Source: Amoebophrya sp. A120 (taxonomy: Eukaryota; Sar; Dinophyceae; Syndiniales; Amoebophryaceae). From it: a DNA stretch of 64,000 nucleotides. The stretch is taken from the NCBI GenBank assembly GCA_905178155.1, contig CAJINV010000006.1, forward strand, positions 1,861,876 through 1,925,875. Direction: 5' to 3'. The notes beneath the pieces were generated by a model. It saw nothing but the letters and a program-made list of their open reading frames with translations, was not told the DNA's origin and searched no databases. Shown piece by piece: positions 47,101-55,074 of the stretch; positions within the stretch are counted from its first letter, which is position 1, and every line of letters starts with the position of its first letter. The position numbers were made by a program, and so were the translations under genes.

Positions 47101-48884
47101 ACGGCCAGTGCAGGAGGAGAATGACAGCGACCAATATCATCTTTGTCAACGGGAAAAAACAAACAAAATTGTGACGGATAGCCGGGATCTCGACCTTCGC
47201 CGGAAGAACAACGACCTTGCCGCCTGTAAAAAGTTTGTGCAGGAACAGGAGGGTAAAAATACAGCCGGGACGAAGACGAGCACCCGGGGAGGAGGTACTG
47301 GTACGAACAACAAGAGAACGACCCAGAACGGAAATGTAAATAACGGAAACGGGACGTCGAGCGTTGTTTCCGGAGGTGGGAGTACTTCTAGCAGCCACAA
47401 CCGAGGACGGAGTTCGGGGCCAGTGAATTGTATTAAAGATAGAGCTGCACCACGAGCAGGACCTGGTGGTCGTGCCGCCGGTGGCTGCACCACTAGGAAC
47501 AACCACAACTACGGCAACAATCGCAACCGCGGAGCTGGCGCACAACATCTATGCATTGCAAAAGTTGTATCGTACTCGTATAAATGCATTACAGAGAAAG
47601 ACGAAAGTGATTTTATTGAAGACCGCTGTTGCGGGCATAAACGGCAAGCTTTTTCAAAAAGCTGGCATTTCAAGGAAGAAGATCTTTTTTACTGAATTTC
47701 ACACAAGCACGGCCTGACTTTCAATTTGGATGTAGACAAAATGCAAATTTTCCATGCGTAAGCAAAAAAGATCTTCTCGAATGGCGTTCAAGTGGTAAAC
47801 TTCTCATGCTGTTTCTGTGAAAAAAGACTCTTATTTGCGATGGCGACATTTTGTTTTTGATGCAACCAGCGACACTGCTGCAAGGCCGCATACTTAAGTA
47901 GGTCTTACGGAATTTTCGTAAGGTTTAGGTCGACGCTTAAGGCCCCAAGATAGTAACGTTACGCAGATAGAAAGGAAAAAAGCAAGAAAGAAAAAAGAAA
48001 GCAAGCGACACCGGCGACACGAGCACCCTTAGTACGTGTGAAGCGTGTCCATCTTCGTTGTAATTACAAATTTCCTCAGCGTGAGAAATAAAATTTGTAA
48101 TGCTGATTTGCCTCACCACGATGATTCGTAATGCATGACTGCAATACGAGTACGATACTTTTGCACAGGATGACATCGAGGCAGAAGCGAAAGTTCGGAC
48201 CGGGTCGTAGTTGATCATGTGCGGCGTGACACAAAGCCGCCGCTCCGCGGGCGGGGCAATAATAATAAACATCCGGCGGGTGGTGCTGGTGCAGGGCGGA
48301 ATGGCAACAAGAACACCGGAGAGTACAAGTCGAATTGTAACTGGAGTCGGAAGGCGGACGTGACGCCGCCATATGGATGTGTCAGAGTTGAAATCGACAA
48401 AGTTGAAATAATTTGCCATGCATAAAATGGATGCCAGTTGGAACCCAGTTGCCAATTGGCGCATGACAAATTTCGGCTGTCCCTAAATCCAGTTTGTCAT
48501 GCTGTTTAGGCAAAGAAGAGCGATTTTCTCATGCTACTTTAGCAGCTCGAGCTGTAACCCCAAACAGGCTCACAATTGGCCTCACTTGCCTGCTCTGCAA
48601 CACACGTACCTCGGGTCATGCATTTTATGCATTACAAATTATTTCATTTTCAATTTTGACGATTTCAAACCTGACGCTTCCATACGCCACGGTACAATGA
48701 TAATCGGAACAAAAAGAACAGTACGAACAACAATAACTCATCTCGCGGGAGGAACAACAACAACAAAACTGCGGGTGGCACAACTGGTGGAGGTGCGACG
48801 TCGAGCAGAAACAATGGCACTGGTGTGAATAGAAACAACACGAGGCGGGCACGCAGCAGAAGCCCGCCGAGGGGGAGGAGTTGA
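35191..48884 (+). CDS. CK1-group protein kinase with long low-complexity regions
   Basis: ATG 35191 to TGA 48882-48884. With 30 introners and four GT-AG introns removed the exons total 5,370 bases (1,790 codons). Kinase landmarks: glycine loop LGAGAFAELYLVFD at residues 26-39, invariant lysine in NLAAKCE (K49), HRDIKPQN catalytic loop near residue 610, LHLVDFGLATQF, then GTAAYGSISALEGYEQTRWD matching the CK1 activation segment GTARYASI...EQSRRDD. Catalytic residues are all present, so an active Ser/Thr kinase is expected. It is unusual in size: about 420 residues of Ser/Asn/Gly-rich sequence sit between the lysine and the HIPRFYG-like part of the N-lobe, about 150 residues lie in the activation loop, and a long Asn/Gly/Arg-rich tail ends in an RS-like stretch (RRARSRSPPRGRS). 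CK1 kinases usually have 300-500 residues. Substrate and location are unknown. Confidence 0.85.
35205..35399 (+). mobile_element. Introner L, left member of a twin
   Basis: L-type TIR (AAGGAAAAAGTTCGTCACGG / CGTGGTGACCTTTTTTTTGT). Left flank TTGGA, right flank AAGGA, which is also the left target of the next introner. Removing both as one unit gives MEKLEARYRRGEF in the kinase frame; removing them singly does not. Confidence 0.85.
35405..35553 (+). mobile_element. Introner A, right member of a twin
   Basis: Family A TIRs; exact duplication AAGGA (35400-35404, 35554-35558). Confidence 0.95.
35603..35873 (+). mobile_element. Introner B
   Basis: Left TIR typical; right end CCCAGACATCCAGACGCATT and terminal CACA; exact duplication CCGAT. 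Removal joins DSAHR to FRVCECL. Confidence 0.94.
35938..36072 (+). mobile_element. Introner A (shortest, 135 bp)
   Basis: Family A TIRs; duplication TCGAT/TTGAC (3 of 5). Removal joins YLVFD to TENSRNLAAK. Confidence 0.9.
36139..36325 (+). other. Canonical GT-AG intron
   Basis: Donor AATG|GTAGTT, acceptor AAGAACAG; joins SSRQN to ESDRRRATRLHKEAV. Placed just after the invariant-lysine exon. Confidence 0.75.
36489..36742 (+). mobile_element. Introner B
   Basis: Family B TIRs; duplication AAGGA/ACGGA (4 of 5). Removal joins LKLKKE to QGEQDDA. Confidence 0.93.
36891..37109 (+). mobile_element. Introner E with inverted interior
   Basis: E TIRs; exact duplication ATCTT. The interior (GCATGAACGGCAATACAAGC near the left end) is the reverse complement of the other E copies, so this one lies in the opposite orientation yet still sits in frame as an intron (SSSSSSL to IQLHNGG). 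Confidence 0.93.
37922..38248 (+). mobile_element. Introner C
   Basis: Family C TIRs; exact duplication AACCA; right end TTTTGATG. Removal joins RSETNET to RYSPHFK. Confidence 0.94.
38560..38713 (+). mobile_element. Introner A
   Basis: Family A TIRs; exact duplication CTTCG. Removal joins CTEIDIF to DRRDKKS. Confidence 0.95.
38873..39028 (+). mobile_element. Introner A
   Basis: Family A TIRs; exact duplication ATCCC. Removal joins NHQLSI to PAVGFLG. Confidence 0.95.
39268..39431 (+). mobile_element. Introner A
   Basis: Family A TIRs; exact duplication CAGGA. Removal joins EILNNQ to DIVRQIE. Confidence 0.95.
39480..39689 (+). mobile_element. Introner F
   Basis: Family F TIRs; duplication CCAGC/TCAGC (4 of 5). 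Removal joins HGKEAS to YRENNRT. Confidence 0.94.
39768..40040 (+). mobile_element. Introner B
   Basis: Family B TIRs; exact duplication GAAAG. Removal joins LVLNQK to VLKRMQQ. Confidence 0.95.
40191..40402 (+). mobile_element. Introner F
   Basis: F-like TIRs (AGAAAAAAGTGTTACAGTTA / TAACTGTAACACTTTTTTCC); exact duplication GAGAG. Removal joins QALFE to RIAKQYN. Confidence 0.94.
40546..40696 (+). mobile_element. Introner A
   Basis: Family A TIRs; duplication CTTCC/CTCCC (4 of 5). Removal joins IRETWL to PAHYLKR. Confidence 0.93.
40794..41038 (+). mobile_element. Introner B
   Basis: Family B TIRs; exact duplication GCAGA. Removal joins LEGYEQ to TRWDDIE within the kinase activation-segment region. 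Confidence 0.95.
41077..41231 (+). mobile_element. Introner A
   Basis: Family A TIRs; exact duplication TTGGG. Removal joins EGAFW to VMFDLLL. Confidence 0.95.
41281..41542 (+). mobile_element. Introner B, diverged
   Basis: Left TIR has an insertion (ATGCAAACATCGTGATCTGG), right TIR GGCCCAGATCGATAAGTTTG; exact duplication GGTAC. Removal joins LSWRRY to SRADMLE. Confidence 0.93.
41649..41838 (+). other. Canonical GT-AG intron
   Basis: Donor TACAG|GTAACG, acceptor TTATCACAG; joins GGHNY-R-HGSDKSK. The interior has two GCATGACA phrases, possibly an introner relic. Confidence 0.8.
42015..42274 (+). mobile_element. Introner F
   Basis: F-like TIRs (AAACTGCGTATAGTGTAAGT / CTACACTAATCCACAGCTGT); duplication GTCTT/GGCTT (4 of 5). 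Removal joins MNSRRS to SGPAVP. Confidence 0.92.
42298..42534 (+). mobile_element. Introner H
   Basis: Family H TIRs; exact duplication ACCCC. Removal joins SGPAVP to HSSSSSG. Confidence 0.95.
42586..42747 (+). mobile_element. Introner A
   Basis: A-type TIRs, partly diverged; exact duplication TTCCA. Removal joins GGRLEF to QTMQQLI. Confidence 0.94.
42820..42982 (+). other. Probable GT-AG intron
   Basis: Donor CCGAAG|GTAGAT, acceptor TTTTCTAGAG; joins GKWMPK to ILDKQKSS. A CTAG acceptor two bases earlier gives a different frame and is rejected. Confidence 0.65.
43015..43342 (+). mobile_element. Introner C, left member of a twin
   Basis: Family C TIRs; exact duplication ATGTG (43010-43014, 43343-43347). 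The right ATGTG is immediately followed by the next introner. Confidence 0.95.
43348..43615 (+). mobile_element. Introner J, right member of a twin
   Basis: TIR GCTCAGACGTTAATACGAAT against TGTAAAAACTGCTGAGCACG; flanks ATGTG/TTGTG (4 of 5). Removing C and J together joins KSSQM-C-FQKPDYQRY in frame. Confidence 0.88.
43678..43939 (+). mobile_element. Introner B
   Basis: Family B TIRs; duplication ATAGA/ATCGA (4 of 5). Removal joins EKCEID to FGRQFYC. Confidence 0.93.
44271..44886 (+). other. Canonical GT-AG intron
   Basis: Donor ACGGCAG|GTACTA, acceptor TTTTTTTGCAG; joins MYNTA-G-YSNRAMYNN. The exon ends on both sides share CGAGCCATGTACAACA, a small exon-end duplication. Confidence 0.8.
45213..45471 (+). 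mobile_element. Introner B
   Basis: Family B TIRs; exact duplication TGATT. Removal joins QSKVI to CQERFCK. Confidence 0.95.
45524..45668 (+). mobile_element. Introner A, shortened TIRs
   Basis: A-type interior; left TIR only TGCATTGCAAAAGTAC; exact duplication CGGGC. Removal joins RDIRR to ATQEQFS. Confidence 0.93.
46033..46203 (+). mobile_element. Introner K (single copy in window)
   Basis: TIR CACAGAAAAAAGGAGGCAGG / CCTGCTTGCTTTTTTCTGTG extending over GCAGATTTGTAA; exact duplication CAAGA. Removal joins MTNSNK to KQGSTFE. Confidence 0.93.
46285..46556 (+). mobile_element. Introner B
   Basis: Family B TIRs; exact duplication AATTT. Removal joins QLREN to LQKMQKA. Confidence 0.94.
46855..47040 (+). 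mobile_element. Introner A, diverged
   Basis: Left TIR CTGCAAAAACATCGACAGAC, right TIR GAGTGCGATAGTTCTTTTGC; duplication GACTC/GACCC (4 of 5). Removal joins NNTRRT to PPPSSKN. Confidence 0.92.
47550..48172 (+). mobile_element. Introner A enlarged by about 470 bp
   Basis: A TIRs at both ends, exact duplication ACATC. Between 47598 and about 48060 lies unrelated sequence, so a normal A element of about 150 bp has been enlarged. Removal joins AGAQH to RGRSESS. Confidence 0.92.
48372..48684 (+). mobile_element. Introner G
   Basis: Family G TIRs; exact duplication CGCCA. Removal joins ADVTPP to RYNDNRN. Confidence 0.95.
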
Positions 48885-50203
48885 GGACTGTTTTCCAGAT
48901 TGATTTTTGCTTTCTAGTATTTACGTTTGTCAAAGGAGCTAAATGCGGTTTTTCCAATAAGTGCGTGTCTGCTCTTGCCGATATTGGTACGCAAGGTTGC
49001 ACAACAAGAAGGAAGCTAAGCAACCCGGAGTCGATGCTTACAACTAAACAGTTTTGAATTTAGGAAAAACTGGCAGACAAGAATCGTCAACCTCAACCTA
49101 GTATACTGTTAAGTACTTTCTATCGTAGACAGTCTCGTCGTAGAGTTTTTTGCCCTCTGAGCTGCAAATGCAATCAAAAAAGTTTATAAAACGACAAAAC
49201 CTCTTTTGTATGTCATTATTGCATTGGTTTATTGTTGGATAAAAGTTATCGAATGAGAATCTGAAATAGTAAACGAATAACATTCAATCTCAAAGCGATA
49301 AGATTTGACAAAAAGAAATTAGTAGAATTGTGAAAAAAAATATTAGAAGAATTCCTCCTAGAAATTATAGGCGACACTAGATAGAAAATGATTTTTTCAA
49401 CACTTAGACTTTTTAAACTACGACGACTAAAAACCACCCCCGAAAATCTTCCACTTCTGAGGTTACAGCCTTCAGCTGACCAAGTTTTGTCCTTCCCTGA
49501 GAAGTGGTCACGATCATATTATACAACCTAATTCGTTATCAATCTATCTCATGCAATCAGAATCAGGTGCGCCATATAGCACAAACTACTCAACGACAGC
49601 AGACTAAATTTATGGAGAGATGCGTAACTACCACTGCTCTCATCAACGTACGTACCGCGATTTTTTTGCCGAAGAAGAAATTTGTAGAGTTAGCCGTTTA
49701 CAAGACGCGCCAATGACAAAATTTTATGCCACGTCTTATACTGGCGGCCTCCCTGATGAAATTTCTAGACCTCTTTTCGTCACTCCGACTTCGTATCTTA
49801 AGTTTGTTCTGGAAAAGCGTCGCCCATCAGGGCTGATGTGGGTGCGGCCTGCAGGAGGCTTGCGCCATCTTGTGGAAGAACCTGCGGGGCCAGTAAAAGA
49901 AGTAGAAGTGCTCCTGCTGATGTTCTTCTTCTCTGGTCAGAAGAACAGGGACTGCGCATCGTCACCAGCTCAACATACACATTGTCGCTCCACCAGAGAA
50001 GCAGGAACACGAGCGAGCTTCCCTTCAAGCACAAGTTTTGACAAAATTAACGGTGCTTGGTAAAAACAAGAACGTTGATGCGCTCACAACTCTACTCGGT
50101 CTTTTTACACACGATAGTTTGTTATTTGCAGTCACTGAGCACTTGCTCCGCTTCATTCTCATCCATCTTCCTCCTCGTTTTCGCTGGATTCAAAGAAACA
50201 AAA
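48885..50203. other. Intergenic region, doubtful ORF
   Basis: An AT-rich first half (49080-49450) is followed by an open frame of 147 codons at 49620-50063 that shows no recognisable motif and may be chance. No introners were found. The promoter of the next gene should lie at the right end. Confidence 0.5.
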
Positions 50204-51702
50204 ATGGCCTTTCGCTTCCGTCGTGAGGGGAACTACACGAAGCACCGCAAGCACATGGAGAACATGGGCTTGCAGCTATCCTGTGCAAGAAAAGCATCGT
50301 ACTCGTACGAGGAATCACAGTCATGCAAGACAAATCTCTTTTTCAAGCTAAGTCAGCATGACAGATTTCATTTCTCATGCTGAGCTAATTTGTATTGCAA
50401 TACTACGAGTAGTACGATGCTTTTGCAAGAATGCATAACAGCCCTGGCTGGATGATTTCCGTTGGCGCGTGTGCAATTTTCAGTACCACTGGTACCTTGG
50501 ACCAAAAGCGCACCAGGCGATCGAAGAAAATGCAATCGGACAAAGGGAAATTCCGTATTTGCAAAACATTCCGAGTCGAGAACAACATGTTGCAACAACT
50601 ACAGGAGCGCGAAACACAGCAGCAGGTCAAGGTCTGGTCCATCACGTTGCGAGAGGACAGCACAACCGGAGCGCCCCATTTCGTACCTTCCTCCCGAACA
50701 TCGTGCCGCAGCGCAAGCTATCAAATGCAAATATCCCTGGACGTCTGGAAGATTCCGAGATGTGTCATGCAGTTTTTCCAAGCTCCGCCAAGTCTGGAAT
50801 GCAGGCCCTAGGATCACAGCTTCTTCATCTTCCCCTTGGTGATCCCTATTCTGCATGAGAAATTTCCAATGAGTCGGCATGACCAGAAGTGGGCAACTTT
50901 TGCAACTCATGCAACACAGATTTTTGTAGCGATGCAGTGGTCCGCAACATGCATCACAGATTCGCACCCTTCTAGACCCAGACATATGCGCAATGCATAC
51001 AAGCAGAGCAACCCCTTTTGCCTGTCGTCGCACAACAGCACCGGTTATCAACTGCAAAAATGTCTGGGTCTGGAAGAATGCCAGACTTGTCATGCAGGTT
51101 TTCCATGACCCATGAGGTCTGGCATGATCATGAAGGACATAGCATGACAGATTCTGTGAGAGTTCTAGCATGCCTATCGTCCTGCGTGAGAAACTGCCAC
51201 TCGATTAGGCCAAAAGTGGACAGCTTTTGGTAATCATGCAACACAGATTTTTACATGATTCAGATTTAGCATGACAAGTTGTTTTGTTCCAGACCCAGAC
51301 ATTTTTACATTTGATACCGGTTGGGTGGAAGCACGGGGCAGGACGGAGTTACTTACCGAAACGAAGCCGCGAACGAAGCACCAGGTGTCCGGTATGGATT
51401 GCAAAAATGTCTGGGTCTGGAAGATTGCAACTTGTGATGCTATTTTTGGAATCTAAAAAAATCTGTATTGCATGAGCAGCAAGTAGAGGCGTCCAGTTTT
51501 AGCTCCGCGTAGAGGGCATTTCTCATGCGGGATAGGCATCAAGATGCCTGCAAAAAATTTGTGATGCTGGGGCATACACCACAGAGATCACGGGTCATGC
51601 AAAATGTCCATGACAAACCTTGCATTCTTCCCGACCCAGACATTTTTGCACTTGATATCCGGAACCGATGACCGCATTCCGGAGATGCCGAAGTTCAGGT
51701 GA
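50204..51702 (+). CDS. Small unrecognised protein, 166 residues, five exons
   Basis: ATG 50204 to TGA 51700-51702. Removing four introners leaves 501 bases, exactly 167 codons. The N-terminus is basic and aromatic (MAFRFRREGNYTKHRKHMEN, then LQPWLDDFRWRVCNFQYHWY), the middle is Gln/His/Arg-rich, and the tail ends IPEMPKFR. No transmembrane segment or catalytic motif is visible and no family was recognised; a mitochondrial or ribosome-associated protein would fit the basic N-terminus, but that is a guess. Its last 60 codons and part of its 3' flank have an introner-free copy at 52231-52465, which fixes three of the intron boundaries exactly. Confidence 0.8.
50277..50437 (+). mobile_element. 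Introner A
   Basis: Family A TIRs; duplication GCAGC/ACAGC (4 of 5). Removal joins MGLQ to PWLDDFR. Confidence 0.94.
50719..50999 (+). mobile_element. Introner B, confirmed by an empty-site copy
   Basis: B interior with weak TIRs (AATATCCCTGGACGTCTGGA / TAGACCCAGACATATGCGCA); exact duplication CAAGC. The copy at 52231-52416 reads GCGCAAGCAGAGC without the element. Confidence 0.98.
51046..51316 (+). mobile_element. Introner B, confirmed by an empty-site copy
   Basis: Family B TIRs; exact duplication CCGGT. The introner-free copy reads CAGCACCGGTTGGGTGG. Confidence 0.98.
51393..51657 (+). mobile_element. Introner B, confirmed by an empty-site copy
   Basis: Family B TIRs; exact duplication TCCGG. 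The introner-free copy reads CAGGTCTCCGGAACCGATG. Confidence 0.98.
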
Positions 51703-51754
51703 AGGATGGTGAGCAAGAACACGAGTACGACCTCCGGGGTTGCATTTTCCATAT

Positions 51755-51975
51755 ATGTCCTGCTCACACGAACAGTCAGTCACACGAACAGTGTGTCAGA
51801 TAGATACTCACAGTCAGTCACACGAACAGTGTGTCTGACAGTCAGTCAGAACAGTGTGTCAGATACAGAACAGTGTGTCTGACAGTCAGATAGATACTCA
51901 CAGAACAGTGTGTCAGACAGTCAGTCACACGAACAGTCAATAGATAGATACTCACAGCCACACGAACAGTGTGTC
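51755..51975. repeat. Irregular repeat of CACACGAACAGTGTGTC
   Basis: About nine irregular copies built from CACACGAACAGTGTGTC and CAGTCAGT. The unit is itself nearly palindromic (ACACnnnnnAGTGTGT). Confidence 0.9.
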
Positions 51976-52230
51976 ATTTTTTCACTACCCCAACCACTCT
52001 GACAGTCAACTGTAAAAGGCGGTAATAAAAGAAAACTGGTATACAATAGTAGGCTCGATAGCCCTTGTAGGGGCGTGAAAGTTGTTCTTACTAGATTATC
52101 ACTTTTTCTATTTTACCGCGAAGTAGTGACATCAAATAGAAGCACAGGAGACTTGGTAGAAAAATTTCGAACCTTCGAGAAACATTGGTATATGAAAAAA
52201 CACGAGAAACTTTAATTGTGTTGCTTTATA
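51975..52230. repeat. Duplicated block, copy 1
   Basis: Begins CACTACCCCAACCACTCTGA and ends GTGTTGCTTTATA. It runs directly into the introner-free gene copy. Copy 2 is at 53171-53484. Confidence 0.92.
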
Positions 52231-52416
52231 TCCTTCCTCCCGAACATCGTGCCGCAGCGCAAGCAGAGCAACCCCTTTTGCCTGTCGTCGCACAACAGCA
52301 CCGGTTGGGTGGAAGCGAGGGGCAGGACGGAGTTACTTACCGAAACGAAGCCGCGAACGAAGCACCAGGTCTCCGGAACCGATGACCGAATTCCGGAAAT
52401 GCCGAAATTCAGGTGA
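52231..52416 (+). pseudogene. Introner-free partial copy of the 166-residue gene
   Basis: It matches the exons of 50685-51702 with about six substitutions, lacks the three introners, and keeps the frame to TGA 52414-52416 (FLPNIVPQRKQSNPF...EMPKFR). Similarity continues past the stop to about 52465. No poly(A) tract or start codon of its own is seen. It could be a 5'-truncated retrocopy, or a duplicate made before the introners were inserted. Confidence 0.85.
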
Positions 52417-53170
52417 TGAAATAAGATGAGCAAGGCAGCAGGGGGTCGCATTTTCATCAATTATGTTCTACCTCCTTGGGCTTGACGCTGACGCACAGTT
52501 TCTACTGCAGCTGTGTTGCTAAGGACAATGAGAATGAAGTGTTGTTCGGGACAATGAAGCTCTCTCGGCGGGGGCCGCGCAAAAACGATTTTATTTCAAA
52601 AAAAGCACCACTGCATTTTTCTCCACTAGATGTTCTTTTTATTTAACGAGCAGCCTGTTGAGTTCGTCCCAACTTTGAGCAGTTCATCAGAGATGTTTCG
52701 CCCGTCCTCCCATGGTAGCCAGCGGCAGCGCGCAAGGAGATCCATACAGGTCTATGAATTTTTACTAGGATGATAATGTATCTGAACCATAAGAACATCG
52801 TATTTTGAACGAAGATCTACTGTATAGCGGTATTAGGTGCGCAGCGCTTGTTCTGATCAGTTTTTATTTCCACGTGGCTATGCTTGATATTGACGCACCA
52901 AGACTACGAAGCTCTTCTATCTTAGCGCGTTTTTTTGATGCTATAGCAAGCGGACAAAAAGATCTCACGATTTAGTATATGTCGGCAAGGGAAGTAGACC
53001 TAGCTGATAGTTTGGTATCTTGATCGATCTCATTTTCTCTTTTTCCGGCTGCGCGACGAGATCTATTTATCGTTTTTTTGCAGGTCGGCGCAGCCGTTTG
53101 TATTTCTGACGATAGCAAGCAGACACAGAATGACGCACAGCCACACGAGCACAGCACAGTACGAACTGTT

Positions 53171-53484
53171 CATGATTTTTCCACTACCCCAACCACTCTG
53201 ACAGTCAACTGTAAAAGGCGGAGGTGAACAAGAGAAGCTGATTTACAATCAATAGTAAGCGCGCTAGCCCTGCTTCTAGGGTCGTGAAAGTTCTTACCCG
53301 ATAGAATCAGTTTTTCTATTTTACCGTTTAGTAGTGACATCAAATTATAGTACAGCAGACTTGATATAGAAAAACTTAAACTTTCCGATAATTTTATAAA
53401 TGTTATTTTACGAACCTTCGAGAAACTTTGATATATGAAAAAACACGAAAAACTTATAATAGTTTTGCAGTGTGTTGCTTTATA
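53171..53484. repeat. Duplicated block, copy 2
   Basis: Matches 51975-52230 with substitutions and a few insertions; ends TGTGTTGCTTTATA at the place where copy 1 meets the gene copy. Confidence 0.92.
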
Positions 53485-54090
53485 GATTGTTTCGTCGCGC
53501 GTCAAATCCAGATAGTGATACAACCATTGAGGACATCGATGCTTTCAAAACCCTTTAAAAACACGACGCTGCTGAAATAGAACAAAAAACAGCTACACGC
53601 AACATAGATCTATCACGCAAAAAGTTCGATTTCTTTATCGGATCGTTTGGAGTATAACAAAAAACTTCAGCGTGCCGCCAGCCACGAACGACCTACTTCT
53701 AGCAGTCTAATGCTCAGAAGAGTCTTCTGCGCGAAGAACTACATGCATTAACCTTATTGATAAACGTTTTTTGTCGTAAGTATTTTTCGACTCACTTTTT
53801 CCAAACCGGAAACTACTATTAAACACGACTTCTGAGCCCGTTTTTTATTCCCGGCATTCGTCGGTCGAAAATTCACCTGGGTTACATTCTAGATACAGAC
53901 ACAACTTAAGTCTAAGATTGTGAAGGCGAGACACAATTCTTTTTGATTGTCGCATTTTCGCAACTACGATAAGCAAATGCTTACCACTACCACACGTTGT
54001 TGGACGCCTCAATTGACCTCCCAAAGTAACTTTATATATTTCCTTGTTGATACCGCCTTTAAAAGAGTCTTCACGAGGGGGAGGCTTCTA

Positions 54091-54453
54091 CCGAATATTC
54101 AGTGGAGCTTCGCCTTCGGATAAAAACTAAAGCCATACAGGAGAACTGAAATTCGAAATTCTCTCAGTTCAAATCCATTTTTACGTTTTTCTCTCCACAG
54201 CTGCTTCCAAAGGAATTCGCAGCTCAGAACGTTCTTGAGTATCCGCGAACAGTTTCTATCGGAAAGCAGCCTGGTGATACATTAGATCTGCATACATAAT
54301 TTTTGTACGATGTTCGACGCCTACTTCCTAGAGCTAGATTAATAACTACAGAATTATATATTTCCTGTTTGTTTATTTCCTACCGAATTGTAGTGACAAC
54401 GAGAACGACACTCACTTCCGCCCCAATCGCATGATTATATCAAGTAGGGGCCG
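54091..54453. repeat. Tandem block, copy 1
   Basis: Shares CGAATATTCAGTGGAGCTTC, GAGTATCCGCGAA, CAGCCTGGTGATACATT and ATTATATCAAGTAGGGG with 54715-55074. Confidence 0.92.
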
Positions 54454-54714
54454 TTCAGATCGTAGCTATAAGTAGGAGAAAGACCCGTTGTCTAGAAGTA
54501 GACCCAAGAGCATTAACAAGCTGAAGAAAGACGACACATACGCTGCAGCAACTTCCGGAGGCTCTTTCAGGAGGAAGGAGCACAGTCTAAAAATCTTTGG
54601 CAAGAGCAAGACGGTGAAGTAGTATCTCTTTCTTTTTCAACAGCAAAACCTAGGGACAACGGCACGACGGGTCTCTCTTTCAAACGAATTTTCGGCGCAA
54701 GACAACTACACCGG

Positions 54715-55074
54715 TACCGAATATTCAGTGGAGCTTCGCCTTCGGATAAAAACTACATCGGTAGAAAGAGAAGAACTGAGATTCTAAATAGTCTCAGTTC
54801 AAAATCAAATCCATATATAGTGTCTACCACAGCAGCTACAACAGCTTCCAAAAGCATTCGCAGCTCCCAAAGCGTTCTGGAGTATCCGCGAATATTAGCG
54901 TCTATTGGAAAGGAGCAGCCTGGTGATACATTGAGTCTGCTTGTTACATGATTTTTGTACGATTTTTCCTAGAGCTATTCAAGAGAATTATCATTACCCA
55001 GCATTTGTTTCCCTATCGAATCGTCAAAACGGTACTAACTTCCCAAAACCCGGCATTATATCAAGTAGGGGTCG
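54715..55074. repeat. Tandem block, copy 2
   Basis: Second copy of the block at 54091-54453, about 624 bp downstream. Confidence 0.92.

Noticed and set aside
49620-50063. Open frame of 147 codons
   Set aside because: No motif, no clear start context, and the opposite strand is also partly open; kept only as a doubtful ORF in the region note.
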